Source: Alkalihalophilus pseudofirmus
GTDB taxonomy: Bacteria > Bacillota > Bacilli > Bacillales > Bacillaceae_D
Assembly (NCBI RefSeq): GCF_029094545.1
Contig: NZ_CP117836.1
Location: 62,001 to 126,000, forward strand
Direction of reading: 5' to 3'
Length of the DNA stretch: 64,000 nt
Shown: in pieces, positions 56,136-64,000 of the stretch
How the letters are laid out: each line of letters begins with the position of its first letter
Position numbering within the stretch: position 1 is the first letter of the stretch
The notes under the pieces: model-generated
What the model saw: only the letters and a program-made list of their open reading frames with translations
Told to the model about the DNA's origin: nothing
Database searches by the model: none
Translations under genes and position numbers: made by a program

Positions 56136-56354
56136 TGAAACATTCAACGAAAGTATTATTGAAATGTTATCTTAGTTAGAAGGGATGATAAAAGGACATT
56201 CGTTGGATGAGGAAGCGTTGGAAGGTTTAGATCATCTTCAAAGCACCTTTTTAACATTAGCAAGGTCTTTGAACGTCCTGATCAAGAAGGCTTTGAACTT
56301 CAATTTTTATATAAGCACCTAGATCCGTTTAATAATAATTTAAGCGAATTATAA
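56136..56354 (+). pseudogene. Decayed small gene
   Basis: Frame SYETFNESIIEMLS, a TAG, then LEGMIKGHSLDEEALEGLDHLQSTFLTLARS. A one-base shift at about 56260 then continues into ERPDQEGFELQFLYKHLDPFNNNLSEL and a stop. Together this is about a 73-residue helical protein with one stop and one frameshift. Not recognised. Confidence 0.55.
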
Positions 56355-56630
56355 TAGGGCTCCTTAACTTATCTAGTCTTTCCTTAATGATATGATAGAG
56401 GTCACAATTCCTTTTACCTTTCCTTTTACCTTGCATTTAATTGTATAAATTATAAATTCTATTTATAGTTACTTTTAATACAAATAACACTACACTCTAT
56501 TAACTAAAAGTACTTGAAAATAATAGATGAAGAGTGTTATTAGCACGAAGAGGTATTCCTTGGTGCGCTTTAGGCTTTAGGGAATTACCCTTTTTCCATT
56601 ATTATCTATAATTTAAAAAGGGGCGGTTCA
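56355..56630. other. AT-rich spacer
   Basis: No gene. A weak inverted repeat AGGTATTCC / GGGAATTACCC occurs near 56550-56592. Confidence 0.4.
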
Positions 56631-56885
56631 ATGAAAAGGTCATTAGAAGTTAGAGCAAAATCAAATTTAATACATGAATCTAGAAACAAAAGTAAAGAAG
56701 TAATATGGGTCTCACATGAACGGCATAAGACTTTTAAAATTAAAAATGAAAATGGTCTCTATATTCTAACAGTGATAAAAATAAAAGGTTGTCTGACGTT
56801 CTTTTTTTCCACTTTAGGAGAAGCAAAAGAATTCGCGGAATTCAAATTTAATGTTAAGGGCTCGTTTAAAAAGATAAAAGAATAA
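56631..56885 (+). CDS. Small basic hypothetical protein
   Basis: 84 residues, ATG after AAGGGGCGG. Lysine-rich, beta-hairpin pattern VSHERHKTFKIKNENGLYILTVIKIKG and a phenylalanine-rich middle (LTFFFSTLGEAKEFAEF). No family recognised. Confidence 0.55.
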   Translation: MKRSLEVRAKSNLIHESRNKSKEVIWVSHERHKTFKIKNENGLYILTVIKIKGCLTFFFSTLGEAKEFAEFKFNVKGSFKKIKE

Positions 56886-56938
56886 ATATTAATTGACATC
56901 TCGCTATATAATATAGGTCACCCATCCTATTTATTAGG

Positions 56939-56975
56939 AAAGCATTTTGCAAAAATATCTTGGGACATGCTTTTT
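56939..56975 (+). terminator. Possible terminator
   Basis: AAAGCAT / ATGCTTT separated by about 20 bases, then TTTT. Weak. Confidence 0.4.
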
Positions 56976-57073
56976 TATTATTTACATCAATTTCAGCTTA
57001 GCATTGTTATGAAACACGTGCCACAAAGTACGTAGTATCATAAATTGTAATTTATAAAAATGGGGTATGTTGC

Positions 57074-57124
57074 ATGAAGTTAGTTGCGATTGATTTAGAA
57101 GGTACCTTTTTTCAGAGGAGCTAT
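57074..57124 (+). pseudogene. HAD hydrolase N-terminal fragment
   Basis: The frame reads MKLVAIDLEGTFFQRSY before a stop. MK(L/I)(V/I)AIDLDGT is the opening of Cof-type HAD phosphatases; here Asp is changed to Glu and the frame ends. Only a remnant. Confidence 0.4.
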
Positions 57125-57348
57125 TAATAAAAGATGAGGATTTAAATGCAGAAGAAAGGTTATAATTGGTTCGGGTGAGTTATAATGCCCTTTATTGAAT
57201 CAAATTGCGCTCAAATTAATGAGGCGTTACTAGCCTGGCTTTATTCCGGAAAATTTCATCGACTCGAAGCCTCTATAAAAAGCGTTCTCCACTTTAGGGA
57301 AGGGGGGAACGCTTTTAGATGTGTTCCCGCATCCTATATGGCGGGTTA
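57125..57348. other. Spacer with bidirectional terminator
   Basis: An ORF at 57185-57442 on the plus strand runs into the antisense of the RsbR-like gene and across a terminator; I treat it as spurious. Confidence 0.5.
57277..57316. terminator. Terminator of the RsbR-like gene
   Basis: AAAAAGCGTTCTCC pairs with GGGGGGAACGCTTTT with an 11-base loop; T-run on both strands. Confidence 0.8.
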
Positions 57349-58197
57349 TCAGGTTTCTTGTAGTAATCCGTATCCTAGATTTGCAAGCGCCTGTTTTAAC
57401 GTCGCGCAGGTAACAAGTCTTTCCAGTTTTATGTCTAACTGAACACTGGTTTGGGCGATGGCCGGACTGATACCTGTGATGATGGTTTTTACGCCTAATA
57501 AAGATAGACCATCCGCTAATTTAAAAATATGATTTGCCACCATCGTATCCACAAAACTAACTCCGGATAAATCCAAAATCAGTTTGGATATGTCTAATTC
57601 CCTGGCGCGTTGCATGGATTGATCTATAATCATCTGTGCTCTCTTTGTATCAATATCACCTACGAGTGGAAGTAGGGCGACATCCTCAAATATAGGAACA
57701 ATAGGAACAGATAATTCATCTAAAGCCATACTGAAAACCTCAGATATTTTCCGGTAATTTTCTACATACGATTGACTGAACCCGTAAACCGCTTGATCTA
57801 ATAAGGGGTCAAGGGATTTAGCGATTGTGAAAATCTGATCTACGGACAACTGCTTTGTTTTTGCCTGATCCTCAATGAATGACCAAATAGCGGTCCGAAA
57901 GAAATGAGTTCCTGATAAAGCTTGTTCAAGGGACCTTCCATGTTGGATCGCTAATTCTCCTACCTGTTTCCCCCATTGGATGATGTTGATGTTAAATCTG
58001 TCATCTTGTGTTTTTACTCCTTCGCCCAGTAGTTTGACAAAATTCGCAGAAGTGTTTAGCGCTTCTGTTTGTTGTTCCGCGGTTCTGTCTGCATACTCAG
58101 GGTCTTCAAGGGCCCTAAGGTGTAAAGCGTGTTCTGCAATACTAGAAGCATGAAGAATGATTTGATCTGCTAATTCCTTTAATGATTGGGTATTCAT
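57349..58197 (-). CDS. RsbR-like STAS-domain stressosome protein
   Basis: 282 residues from ATG 58197 after GGGAGG. The N-terminal 150 residues are helical and non-heme globin-like (DDRFNINIIQWGKQVGELAIQHGRSLEQAL). The C-terminal STAS domain is LPLVGDIDTKRAQMIIDQSMQRARELDISKLILDLSGVSFVDTMVANHIFKLADGLSLLGVKTIITGISPAIAQT. The two conserved threonine positions of RsbR (in VDT and GIS(S/P)) are present or near-present. Paralogues form the stressosome controlling sigma B. No RsbS/RsbT nearby. Confidence 0.88.
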   Translation of the reverse strand: MNTQSLKELADQIILHASSIAEHALHLRALEDPEYADRTAEQQTEALNTSANFVKLLGEGVKTQDDRFNINIIQWGKQVGELAIQHGRSLEQALSGTHFFRTAIWSFIEDQAKTKQLSVDQIFTIAKSLDPLLDQAVYGFSQSYVENYRKISEVFSMALDELSVPIVPIFEDVALLPLVGDIDTKRAQMIIDQSMQRARELDISKLILDLSGVSFVDTMVANHIFKLADGLSLLGVKTIITGISPAIAQTSVQLDIKLERLVTCATLKQALANLGYGLLQET

Positions 58198-58609
58198 AAT
58201 GCCCTCCCGCAACTTATTTTACTATAAGCAAATTCTATCATTGAATGTCATGTTTTTATCTGTTTATTGCTCGAATATATTATTTGTAATATCTAGCAGA
58301 GACTTTTTATTGATTCAGGATTTAATTTTACTGGCATTAAACGGGTAGCTCTACCAAACAGACTAAGCTTTCCTAATCACCATTTCTCATCCCTTCGAAC
58401 AGATGGTAACTGGCGGCAGCACGACAGACTGATCCAAAAGCCAAAAACACTTTTGGTCATTCTGATACGTGTCGCTTCAACATTAAACCGCTCGATAACC
58501 ACAGACTGTAAGGCTCATGCTTCGCCCACACTCTGTAGGTTCCTGATCTGTTTGCGGCAGGCCGCCATATTGAACGAGCCGAAGATCAAATGAATAGAAA
58601 CCAAAGGAT

Positions 58610-58632
58610 AGCAGCCATTCGGCTGTTTTTTT
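58610..58632 (+). terminator. Terminator
   Basis: CAGCC ATTC GGCTG followed by seven T. Confidence 0.7.
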
Positions 58633-58794
58633 ATGTTGGGGTCTTTTCCGTTTGCCCCCGAATAGTAAACCCTTTTGACATCTAACCTTCTAGCACGCAG
58701 GACACCCTGCCCTTTCCTGCTACAAGGTAAGATGCAAGCAAAAAGCCCGTCAATAAACTTTCACGGCATATCCTTCACTACGTTTCGGTATTCC

Positions 58795-58950
58795 ATGTTT
58801 TATGGACAGTTTTTCGCAAGGGTTAGCAATTTCCTTGAAAGCGTGTCTTTATCATTATTTATATCAATAGGACTTGGAGTAGGTGGATGGATTTTATTTT
58901 TATCACTCCAAGATTTCCTTGTAAAGAAAGTCACTTTCTTTGTGAACTAA
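58795..58950 (+). CDS. Possible single-helix membrane peptide
   Basis: 51 residues from an internal ATG 58795: MFYGQFFARVSNFLESVSL, then LFISIGLGVGGWILFLSL, then a charged tail. No good ribosome site. A terminator lies right after its stop, which is the only support. Confidence 0.3.
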   Translation: MFYGQFFARVSNFLESVSLSLFISIGLGVGGWILFLSLQDFLVKKVTFFVN

Positions 58951-58968
58951 TGTACATAAAGTAACGGG

Positions 58969-58995
58969 GCATTCCTTCAACAAGGAATGCTTTTT
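58969..58995 (+). terminator. Terminator
   Basis: GCATTCCTT / AAGGAATGC followed by TTTTT. Confidence 0.75.
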
Positions 58996-59071
58996 CTATG
59001 TCAAATAAAAGGAATTAATCTCGTTGGTTATAGCTTAGATAGTAGTATTTCCAATTATACAGGATTGCCCC

Positions 59072-60283
59072 TCATATTGAGGGGCTTTTCGTATTCAAAG
59101 AGTTTTCTTTATAGTGTAGATCAAATATAGCTTCATCCCAATGCAAGGAAGCATCATTTTTCTTATGAAGGTATTTATTTAAATATCCTTCTGTTGTGCT
59201 TCTAGAAGAATGACCCACTGTATGCTGCACTTGTTCAATAGGAAGCCCTAACTCCATTACAGAGTAGTTAACGAAAAAGTGCCGAAACCAATGGGGACTG
59301 ATATTGCTTACTTTATGATCCAGCCAAACGTATTTTGTTCGCTTAATGATCTTAATTATATAGTTACTTAAGTATTTATATGAATAAGAGTAGCCTTTGT
59401 TGGTAGTAAATAAAGGTTCTTCATTCTTTGGATCTACTTCACAAGTTAATCCTCTTCGTTTCCTAAAACGCAAAATGCTTTTGACTGTTGGCTCCATTAA
59501 CCGCGCATGACGTTCCACACCACCTTTACCTATAACTTTAAGGTAATAAGCTCCTTCTTTCACACTTGAATCTTGGTACACATCGCCCCAGGTAGCTGTC
59601 GCAATTTCATTTACACGTAAGCCGGTTGTCGCAAGAGTAATCAGCAAAGCATGGTTAATGGGGTGCTGCTTATAAAAAGATAAAAGGGATTGAACTTCTT
59701 CTAAACTCAAATAACGATCTGGCCGTTCCTGTTTTCGTGTGGTGCTTTTTCTAAAAGTAGCATGAAGAGGATAGTCGATAATATCTTCTTCGTGTAACCA
59801 ACGTAAAAAGCCTTTAATCACGATGTTTTTTCGCGTGCGAGTAGAGGAGGGATAACCTATCTTCCCATCGGTTCGTTTTATATTCCTAAGCCATTCTTGA
59901 TATTGACGAATATGGCGTTTCTCAATGGCTTTTAAATAGGAAGGAGGTAGATCATTTTTAATTTGTTCATTGCTAATGGAGAAATGGATGAAAGAATAGA
60001 ATTGAAGAATATCACGAATATATTCCTTTTTTGTTTGCTCGGTTTTATTCTTACTTTCATCATCATAAGTCGGTTTATGTAGATAATAATAAATCAGTTC
60101 TTGATCGGTAAATGATTGAAAAGAATCTAAGGTTAAACGCTCATTTTCATAGAGTCTCATTTCTAAGGCATTATATTGAAGTGGATCTAAAAATGATTTA
60201 TATAAAGAAGGAAGGTAAGATTGATTATCTATCAGCCAACTATTCTCACTGGTGTTTATTAATTTTTTATTTGTATTAATCAT
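59072..60283 (-). CDS. Tyrosine recombinase (integrase)
   Basis: 403 residues from ATG 60283 after AAGGTGG. N-terminal SAM-like core-binding region to about 190. Catalytic domain: first Arg in LATTGLRVNEIATATW, then ISPHWFRHFFVNYSV (His-x-x-Arg), HTVGHSSRSTTEGYLNKY (His and nucleophile Tyr). Longer than XerC/D, like plasmid and transposon integrases. Independent of the fragment at 8602. It may drive excision or dimer resolution of the element. A hairpin (CCCCTCATATTGAGGGG) lies at its 3' end. Confidence 0.92.
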   Translation of the reverse strand: MINTNKKLINTSENSWLIDNQSYLPSLYKSFLDPLQYNALEMRLYENERLTLDSFQSFTDQELIYYYLHKPTYDDESKNKTEQTKKEYIRDILQFYSFIHFSISNEQIKNDLPPSYLKAIEKRHIRQYQEWLRNIKRTDGKIGYPSSTRTRKNIVIKGFLRWLHEEDIIDYPLHATFRKSTTRKQERPDRYLSLEEVQSLLSFYKQHPINHALLITLATTGLRVNEIATATWGDVYQDSSVKEGAYYLKVIGKGGVERHARLMEPTVKSILRFRKRRGLTCEVDPKNEEPLFTTNKGYSYSYKYLSNYIIKIIKRTKYVWLDHKVSNISPHWFRHFFVNYSVMELGLPIEQVQHTVGHSSRSTTEGYLNKYLHKKNDASLHWDEAIFDLHYKENSLNTKSPSI

Positions 60284-60658
60284 TAAGTTATAACCACCTT
60301 ATTAATAGCCATCAATTAAAACATAAAACTACCTTATCATAATATTAAAACTTGATTAAGTAATAATATAGAGAACTTTAGTTAATATAGAATAATACCT
60401 TATTTTTCTATTAGTAAAGTATCTTCAAATAAAGATAAGTATAGAAAATATAAAAGTTTATATTAATGGAAGTTAAGTGTTAATGATTTTAATATATAAT
60501 CGTTTTTAAAATATAAAGTATATTATATGTTTACAAGTAAATTAATGAGTATTTAACTATATATCTAAGAAGTAGTAGCATGTATATATAAATTAATTAC
60601 TGAACAAGGCATTTATACTTAATGGAAAATGAATTATAATTGGAAGTGAGGAAGTTAT
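60284..60658. other. Very AT-rich spacer
   Basis: No gene; homopolymer- and TA-rich DNA between the divergent integrase and the small-gene operon. A possible recombination or origin-associated region, but nothing specific is seen. Confidence 0.4.
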
Positions 60659-60799
60659 ATGGTAATCCAAAAACGAGAAGATTGCTATCATTGTTATGGG
60701 ACTGGAAAGGTACCTGTTATCCCTTGGGATGATCGACCAATCTGGGAGAGAATGAAGGAAGAGATTCTTGTCGACTGTGATATGTGCGAGGTTGAATGA
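60659..60799 (+). CDS. Small zinc-ribbon protein
   Basis: 46 residues, ATG after GAGGAAG. EDCYHCYGTGKV and LVDCDMCEVE give two C-x-x-C pairs as in DnaJ-type or rubredoxin-like knuckles, so it should bind one zinc. First of three closely spaced short genes. Not in usual gene calls because of its size. Confidence 0.7.
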   Translation: MVIQKREDCYHCYGTGKVPVIPWDDRPIWERMKEEILVDCDMCEVE

Positions 60800-60836
60800 T
60801 GCCAAGTGTTTAATATCAGTTAAAGGGGATGTGTAA

Positions 60837-60974
60837 ATGAGATTATCGGAGATTAATAGTAAATATGAAACGATAATGCAATCATCTGAATCTAACCAGA
60901 TGAAGGCGAGAAAACTATCGCGCTTAAATGAGCGATATGGAACGCTTCTTCTCAATCCCTATGTTGAAGAATGA
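60837..60974 (+). CDS. Small hypothetical helical protein
   Basis: 45 residues, ATG after AAGGGGAT. Charged, helical: MRLSEINSKYETIMQSSES, then LSRLNERYGTLLLNPYVEE. Its end overlaps the next short ORF by 14 bases. Confidence 0.55.
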   Translation: MRLSEINSKYETIMQSSESNQMKARKLSRLNERYGTLLLNPYVEE

Positions 60975-61047
60975 ACAATGGGAAAGGGAAAATCGAAAAG
61001 TCATTGCTCTTTATCGGAAATTATCAATGAGTCGTAGTTTTGATTAA
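60961..61047 (+). CDS. Small hypothetical peptide
   Basis: 28 residues starting MLKNEQWERENRKVIALYRK, inside the end of the previous ORF. Overlap and frame suggest coupling. Weak evidence alone. Confidence 0.35.
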   Translation: MLKNEQWERENRKVIALYRKLSMSRSFD

Positions 61048-61093
61048 TAGTTGATGAAAAGTAAGTTAGATGTCTAGAAGGAGGGGGGAAATT

Positions 61094-62080
61094 ATGAACG
61101 CAAAAGCAGCAGCAGAGATCTTAAATGTTAGTTTAACGACGATATCTACATACATAAAAGAAGGGTTACTTATACCTGATAACATGAATTCATGGCACAT
61201 CGAAGGGGAGTACATTATTCCAGACGATCAAGTGAATGAATTGAAAGAGAAGCTATATCCTGGAGGGCTTACAACTAAACAAACATCAGAGTATGTAGGA
61301 AATGGCTGTAAACCATATCAAGTGTTAAATGCTATTAATAAAGGGCTGCTTACTGTAAAAGTAAGTGATGTTCTAAGTAAACCCGTATATTATGTGCAAG
61401 AGGATGACAAGCTTGAACAGTTTAAGCATACGTTTCACATAAAAAAAGATAAGAACCAAAAACATTTTGATTCCCAGCAACGAATCTTCCTATATCAATC
61501 TTACCGAGATAAAGAGTCTGGTGAAGTGGTTCGTGTAATGTCTATTGATAAAGAAGAAGGGTATGCGCTTAATGCGATGGGAGAACGTATTTCGTTAACC
61601 CATTTATCGCTACATTATGAGCCATTGACTGACTATCACATCGGAAAGTTAAATAACCGAATTGGAGATGTCACTTTTAGCTTTATTATGCCTAGTCATA
61701 TTAGGGCCTTAACTTATAAATTCATTGAAAAGATTGCTGAAGAAAGTGGAGTGCGAAACTATTCTATAGAAGAAACTGATCAGAAGTTAATCGTGAAGTG
61801 TAAACCGTTCCTTATTCGATTTGATGAAAGCAGCGTGGACCATGAACTATTAGATCATGCTAAACGCTCCTTAATAAAAGGTAAAGTACAAGAAAGGAAA
61901 GAGGATTTCTTCTTTGCGAGTACAGATCGTAAAGTAAGCTTGGTATTGGAGGATGAAATGTTTTCAGAGATCGAAAAAAGAGCAAAGAATGAAGGGTTAG
62001 ACGTCGATACATTTATTAGTAAAACGTTAAGAACTACCTTAACAATTAATAATACTGATAGTGGTTGTATTAATGTGTAA
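61094..62080 (+). CDS. MerR/excisionase-type DNA-binding protein
   Basis: 328 residues from ATG 61094 after GGAGGGGGGAA. Helix-turn-helix at 2-30 (NAKAAAEILNVSLTTISTYIKEGLLIPDN) and a second one at about 58-90 (LTTKQTSEYVGNGCKPYQVLNAINKGLL). The middle and C-terminal parts are mixed, ending with a ribbon-helix-helix-like KVSLVLEDEMFSEIEKRAKNEGLDVDTFISKTLR. Could regulate replication, the integrase or the AbiH gene that overlaps its end by eight bases. Confidence 0.75.
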   Translation: MNAKAAAEILNVSLTTISTYIKEGLLIPDNMNSWHIEGEYIIPDDQVNELKEKLYPGGLTTKQTSEYVGNGCKPYQVLNAINKGLLTVKVSDVLSKPVYYVQEDDKLEQFKHTFHIKKDKNQKHFDSQQRIFLYQSYRDKESGEVVRVMSIDKEEGYALNAMGERISLTHLSLHYEPLTDYHIGKLNNRIGDVTFSFIMPSHIRALTYKFIEKIAEESGVRNYSIEETDQKLIVKCKPFLIRFDESSVDHELLDHAKRSLIKGKVQERKEDFFFASTDRKVSLVLEDEMFSEIEKRAKNEGLDVDTFISKTLRTTLTINNTDSGCINV

Positions 62081-63011
62081 TTTATTTGTTATAGGTAACG
62101 GTTTTGACCTTTCACATGGTCTATCTACTTCTTATCAAGATTTTAAGGAATTTTGTGAAAGTAGTATTGAAAATATAACTGTAGATGAGCTAATTGTTCC
62201 GGAAGTACAGCTTTTACCAGATGGGGGCTCTCATTATAACGAAGATGATGTAATTTCTATGCTTCTTTACTTAATTAGTTTAGCCGAGGGGAGTATCGAT
62301 AAGTGGCAAGACGTGGAAAATTCATTAGGTAGGTTAGACTTTGGTATAGTTTTAGACTTAGTTGACGAAATAAGCGATAAAGAAGGAGACTTTGATTTGT
62401 GGAAAATGGCAACCGTTTATGGAGATGTTGCGTCAAGTCTTATTGTTCCTACACTGTCAATACAAGAACTCTTTAGTAAGTGGGTAGATTCTATAGATAT
62501 ATCTTCAGCATGTGAAAAATACGACTTCAAAATACTGTTGAATGAAAATGATAAGTTTTTAACATTTAACTATACGGACACATTGGAAGAACTGTACGGT
62601 ATAGCTGAAGAAAATGTGTGTCATATTCATGGTAGACAGTATGACGAAATCCTTTTTGGGCATGGGGATGAAGAAGATCATTCCGAAGATCATATGTCTC
62701 GGTATATTGGTTCAGAGGATGGATTAAGTCAAATCCATGAACGGTTAAGGAAAGATACGGGCCTAGCCTTAAAAGTTAACAACAATTTCTTCCAAGAATT
62801 AAAAGATATAAAAATGATTTATTCTTATGGGTTTTCATTTAGTAAGGTTGATCTAATTTACTTGAGTGTTATATTTAATCAGGTTGATACTTCATATGTA
62901 ACATGGTCGTTTAATGATTATGAAAATCAGTCAGTTTTGAGGCAATGGGAAGGGGTCTTAAAGGAGTTAGGTTTTAAAGGAGACTTTACTACATTTACTA
63001 TAAAGAATTAA
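62073..63011 (+). CDS. AbiH-family abortive infection protein
   Basis: 312 residues from ATG 62073, which overlaps the preceding stop. The N-terminus LFVIGNGFDLSHGLSTSYQDFKEF is the AbiH signature; NDKFLTFNYTDTLEELYG, VCHIHGRQYDEILFGHG and KMIYSYGFSFSKVDLIYL are later family motifs. AbiH stops phage growth by an unknown route. Being coupled to a DNA-binding gene is notable. A terminator follows at once. Confidence 0.9.
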   Translation: MCNLFVIGNGFDLSHGLSTSYQDFKEFCESSIENITVDELIVPEVQLLPDGGSHYNEDDVISMLLYLISLAEGSIDKWQDVENSLGRLDFGIVLDLVDEISDKEGDFDLWKMATVYGDVASSLIVPTLSIQELFSKWVDSIDISSACEKYDFKILLNENDKFLTFNYTDTLEELYGIAEENVCHIHGRQYDEILFGHGDEEDHSEDHMSRYIGSEDGLSQIHERLRKDTGLALKVNNNFFQELKDIKMIYSYGFSFSKVDLIYLSVIFNQVDTSYVTWSFNDYENQSVLRQWEGVLKELGFKGDFTTFTIKN

Positions 63012-63055
63012 AAAAAGCCCTCTGTTGTTGTCCTGGCAACTACAGAGGGCTTTTT
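63011..63055. terminator. Terminator after AbiH
   Basis: AAAAAAGCCCTCTGT / ACAGAGGGCTTTTT, bidirectional, loop of 16 bases. Confidence 0.9.
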
Positions 63056-63177
63056 GGTGCTTACAGATACCTGTATATAAGATTATATATCCATTTATTA
63101 GTCAATTCAAACGTATCAAGGTTCATGTAGAAAGCAGAAGGAACACTTCTTTAGAAAAGTTCCATATATTTATATAG

Positions 63178-63258
63178 TTATTTTGCTTTAACTAGCTGCT
63201 TTCTCTTCTTTTGTTTTTGAATTGCTTTCTTTAATTCTCCTGCAAGTTCTTTATTCAT
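63178..63258 (-). CDS. Tiny basic peptide ORF
   Basis: 26 residues: MNKELAGELKKAIQKQKK then RKQLVKAK. GAGGTGA sits five bases before the ATG at 63258. Ends before the terminator zone. Very basic and helical, maybe a small DNA- or RNA-binding peptide. Opposite strand to its neighbours. Confidence 0.45.
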   Translation of the reverse strand: MNKELAGELKKAIQKQKKRKQLVKAK

Positions 63259-63423
63259 TGACGTCACCTCTAAGAATAAATTTTACTCCCATTATGCCCA
63301 CTTGTACTGTTTTTATACGCATACCCCCTCCTACCGAGTCATAGAATGTACCAAATAGCCGGTTAGACTTATGACCCAAACGTAAAAGAAGAAATCACTA
63401 AAAATAGAAGAGGGGGGAGAGGC

Positions 63424-63882
63424 TTGAGTACGTTTAAATTAGATGTGGAAGACAAGAAAAGAAAAAAAGAATCGCGTTTTAAGATGACTTTATTAGAAGA
63501 GCCAACTTATAAAGAATCAAATGAAATAAAAGAGAGAAAACGAAAGGTTAGGTGTGATAAAAAAACCGACATTAAAACCCCAGTTACTATTGAACAAAAA
63601 CAAAAATTGATGATCTTAGCGAGACAAGAAAGCATCAAAACAGGTGAAAGAGTATCTGTCACCCAGATGGCCTCTAGGCTTGTCCAAAAAGGGTTATTTG
63701 AATATGAATCTTTTCCAGATTGCGACTATGACCCTGCTTTGAAAAGCGTTCATGTAAAGCTTACTCCATTTTATACAGATCAACTATTTAACTATGAGCT
63801 GGAATGGGATGTGAGCAAACGTGTCGCTGCAGCAAGGATTCTTTGTTTTATGTTAGAGAAGAGGGACGTTCATGAAATATAG
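63424..63882 (+). CDS. Small plasmid-type hypothetical protein
   Basis: 152 residues from TTG 63424 after GGGGGGAG. Highly charged N-terminus (DKKRKKES...KERKRKVRCDKKTD), then ITKTPVTIEQKQKLMILARQES-like helix-turn-helix segment and a C-terminal helical region. May bind DNA. Its stop overlaps the start of the next gene. Confidence 0.6.
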   Translation: MSTFKLDVEDKKRKKESRFKMTLLEEPTYKESNEIKERKRKVRCDKKTDIKTPVTIEQKQKLMILARQESIKTGERVSVTQMASRLVQKGLFEYESFPDCDYDPALKSVHVKLTPFYTDQLFNYELEWDVSKRVAAARILCFMLEKRDVHEI

Positions 63883-64000
63883 TGGAGCCGATCTGATCGG
63901 TGAAGAACGGTACTTGAAAAGTGGGGAAGCCTCTTGGAGATACAAACTCTTATTTAAGTGGTTAGCATCTAAGGATGTTACCCTGCATCTACGTTTTCCT
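63872..64000 (+). CDS. Hypothetical protein, cut by the window end
   Basis: 43 codons starting MKYSGADLIGEERYLKSGEA with ATG 63872 overlapping the previous gene by 11 bases. Continues past the window. Not recognised. Confidence 0.5.
   Translation, partial: MKYSGADLIGEERYLKSGEASWRYKLLFKWLASKDVTLHLRFP

Larger units (their letters stand above)
58198..59071. other. Long non-coding stretch
   Basis: GC content is higher from 58380 to 58600 than elsewhere around, with palindromic elements (GGCGGCAGCACGAC, GCGGCAGGCCGCC) and a terminator at 58610-58632. This could be the relic of another element or an RNA gene; no ORF with a ribosome site is convincing except the weak candidate at 58795-58950. Confidence 0.45.

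Noticed and set aside
56893-56912. TTGACA ... TATAAT promoter
   Set aside because: Spacing is only eight bases, far too short for a sigma-A promoter.
57185-57442. 85-residue plus-strand ORF
   Set aside because: It crosses a bidirectional terminator and runs into the antisense of the RsbR-like gene; composition is not protein-like.
58675-58794. 5' part of a 91-residue plus-strand ORF
   Set aside because: No ribosome site; the front part is low in protein character. Only the shorter form from 58795 was kept, with low confidence.
60593-60955. 120-residue minus-strand ORF
   Set aside because: Antisense to two small plus-strand genes that have ribosome sites and motifs.
1-64000. CRISPR arrays, tRNA or rRNA genes
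   Set aside because: No regularly spaced repeats, no cloverleaf or rRNA-like sequence noticed on either strand.

Overview
The window is AT-rich with strong Gram-positive ribosome binding sites, T-box leaders, an Sda-like sporulation checkpoint protein, an RsbR paralogue, an RNPP peptide-sensing regulator and an LXG toxin remnant. It comes from a spore-forming member of the Bacillaceae. An actin-like ParM with a ParR-like partner, a MerR-like coiled-coil protein, two tyrosine recombinases (one a fragment), AbiH and many decayed genes suggest a large plasmid or an integrated mobile region. No replication initiator, rRNA, tRNA or CRISPR array was seen.

Layout. 0.1-5.8 kb: minus-strand, defence-like accessory genes (a nuclease-like protein, a GIY-YIG-like protein, a two-gene unit with a Clp-type AAA+ ATPase, and a NERD protein). 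6.3-8.7 kb: a 5'-truncated surface-layer-like gene next to an integrase fragment. 8.9-11.9 kb: small hypothetical genes, a pentapeptide-repeat protein and a MerR-like coiled-coil protein. 12.0-14.4 kb: plasmid partition locus with a candidate centromere. 14.4-15.6 kb: decayed DNA with tiny membrane-peptide ORFs. 15.7-17.1 kb: RNPP regulator plus its probable exported signal peptide. 18.1-41.5 kb: a compact trans-acyltransferase polyketide/NRPS-like cluster. 41.8-43.1 kb: broken LXG toxin with an immunity-like membrane protein. 43.3-48.6 kb: two-component system, small membrane protein, RND/MMPL pump and an orphan glutamyl-tRNA-reductase-like domain. 49-55.8 kb: Sda, then two T-boxes in tandem and the ilvE-B-N-C-D operon, in which ilvE has an in-frame stop and ilvD has lost its ATG. 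56-60.3 kb: decayed genes, an RsbR paralogue and a tyrosine recombinase. 60.6-64 kb: small plasmid-type genes, a MerR-like protein and AbiH.

How the main system probably works. FkbH-like, 3-hydroxyacyl dehydrogenase-like and acyl-CoA dehydrogenase-like enzymes with a dedicated ACP form the well-known set that makes hydroxymalonyl-ACP (no O-methyltransferase is present). A second ACP is paired with a class II aminoacyl-tRNA-synthetase-like amino acid:carrier-protein ligase and a BtrH-like cysteine acyltransferase, suggesting an aminoacyl starter or protecting group. The 3062-residue synthase is KS-KR-ACP-KS-KR-ACP-ACP-C with no AT and no thioesterase; two free-standing acyltransferases serve it. 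A type II thioesterase, two ABC exporters and an Sfp-type phosphopantetheinyl transferase complete the set. The predicted product is a small, polar amino-polyol amide in the spirit of zwittermicin (inference). A peptide quorum-sensing pair, a 7-codon ORF with a near-ideal Shine-Dalgarno and a terminator hairpin lie directly upstream and may control the cluster.
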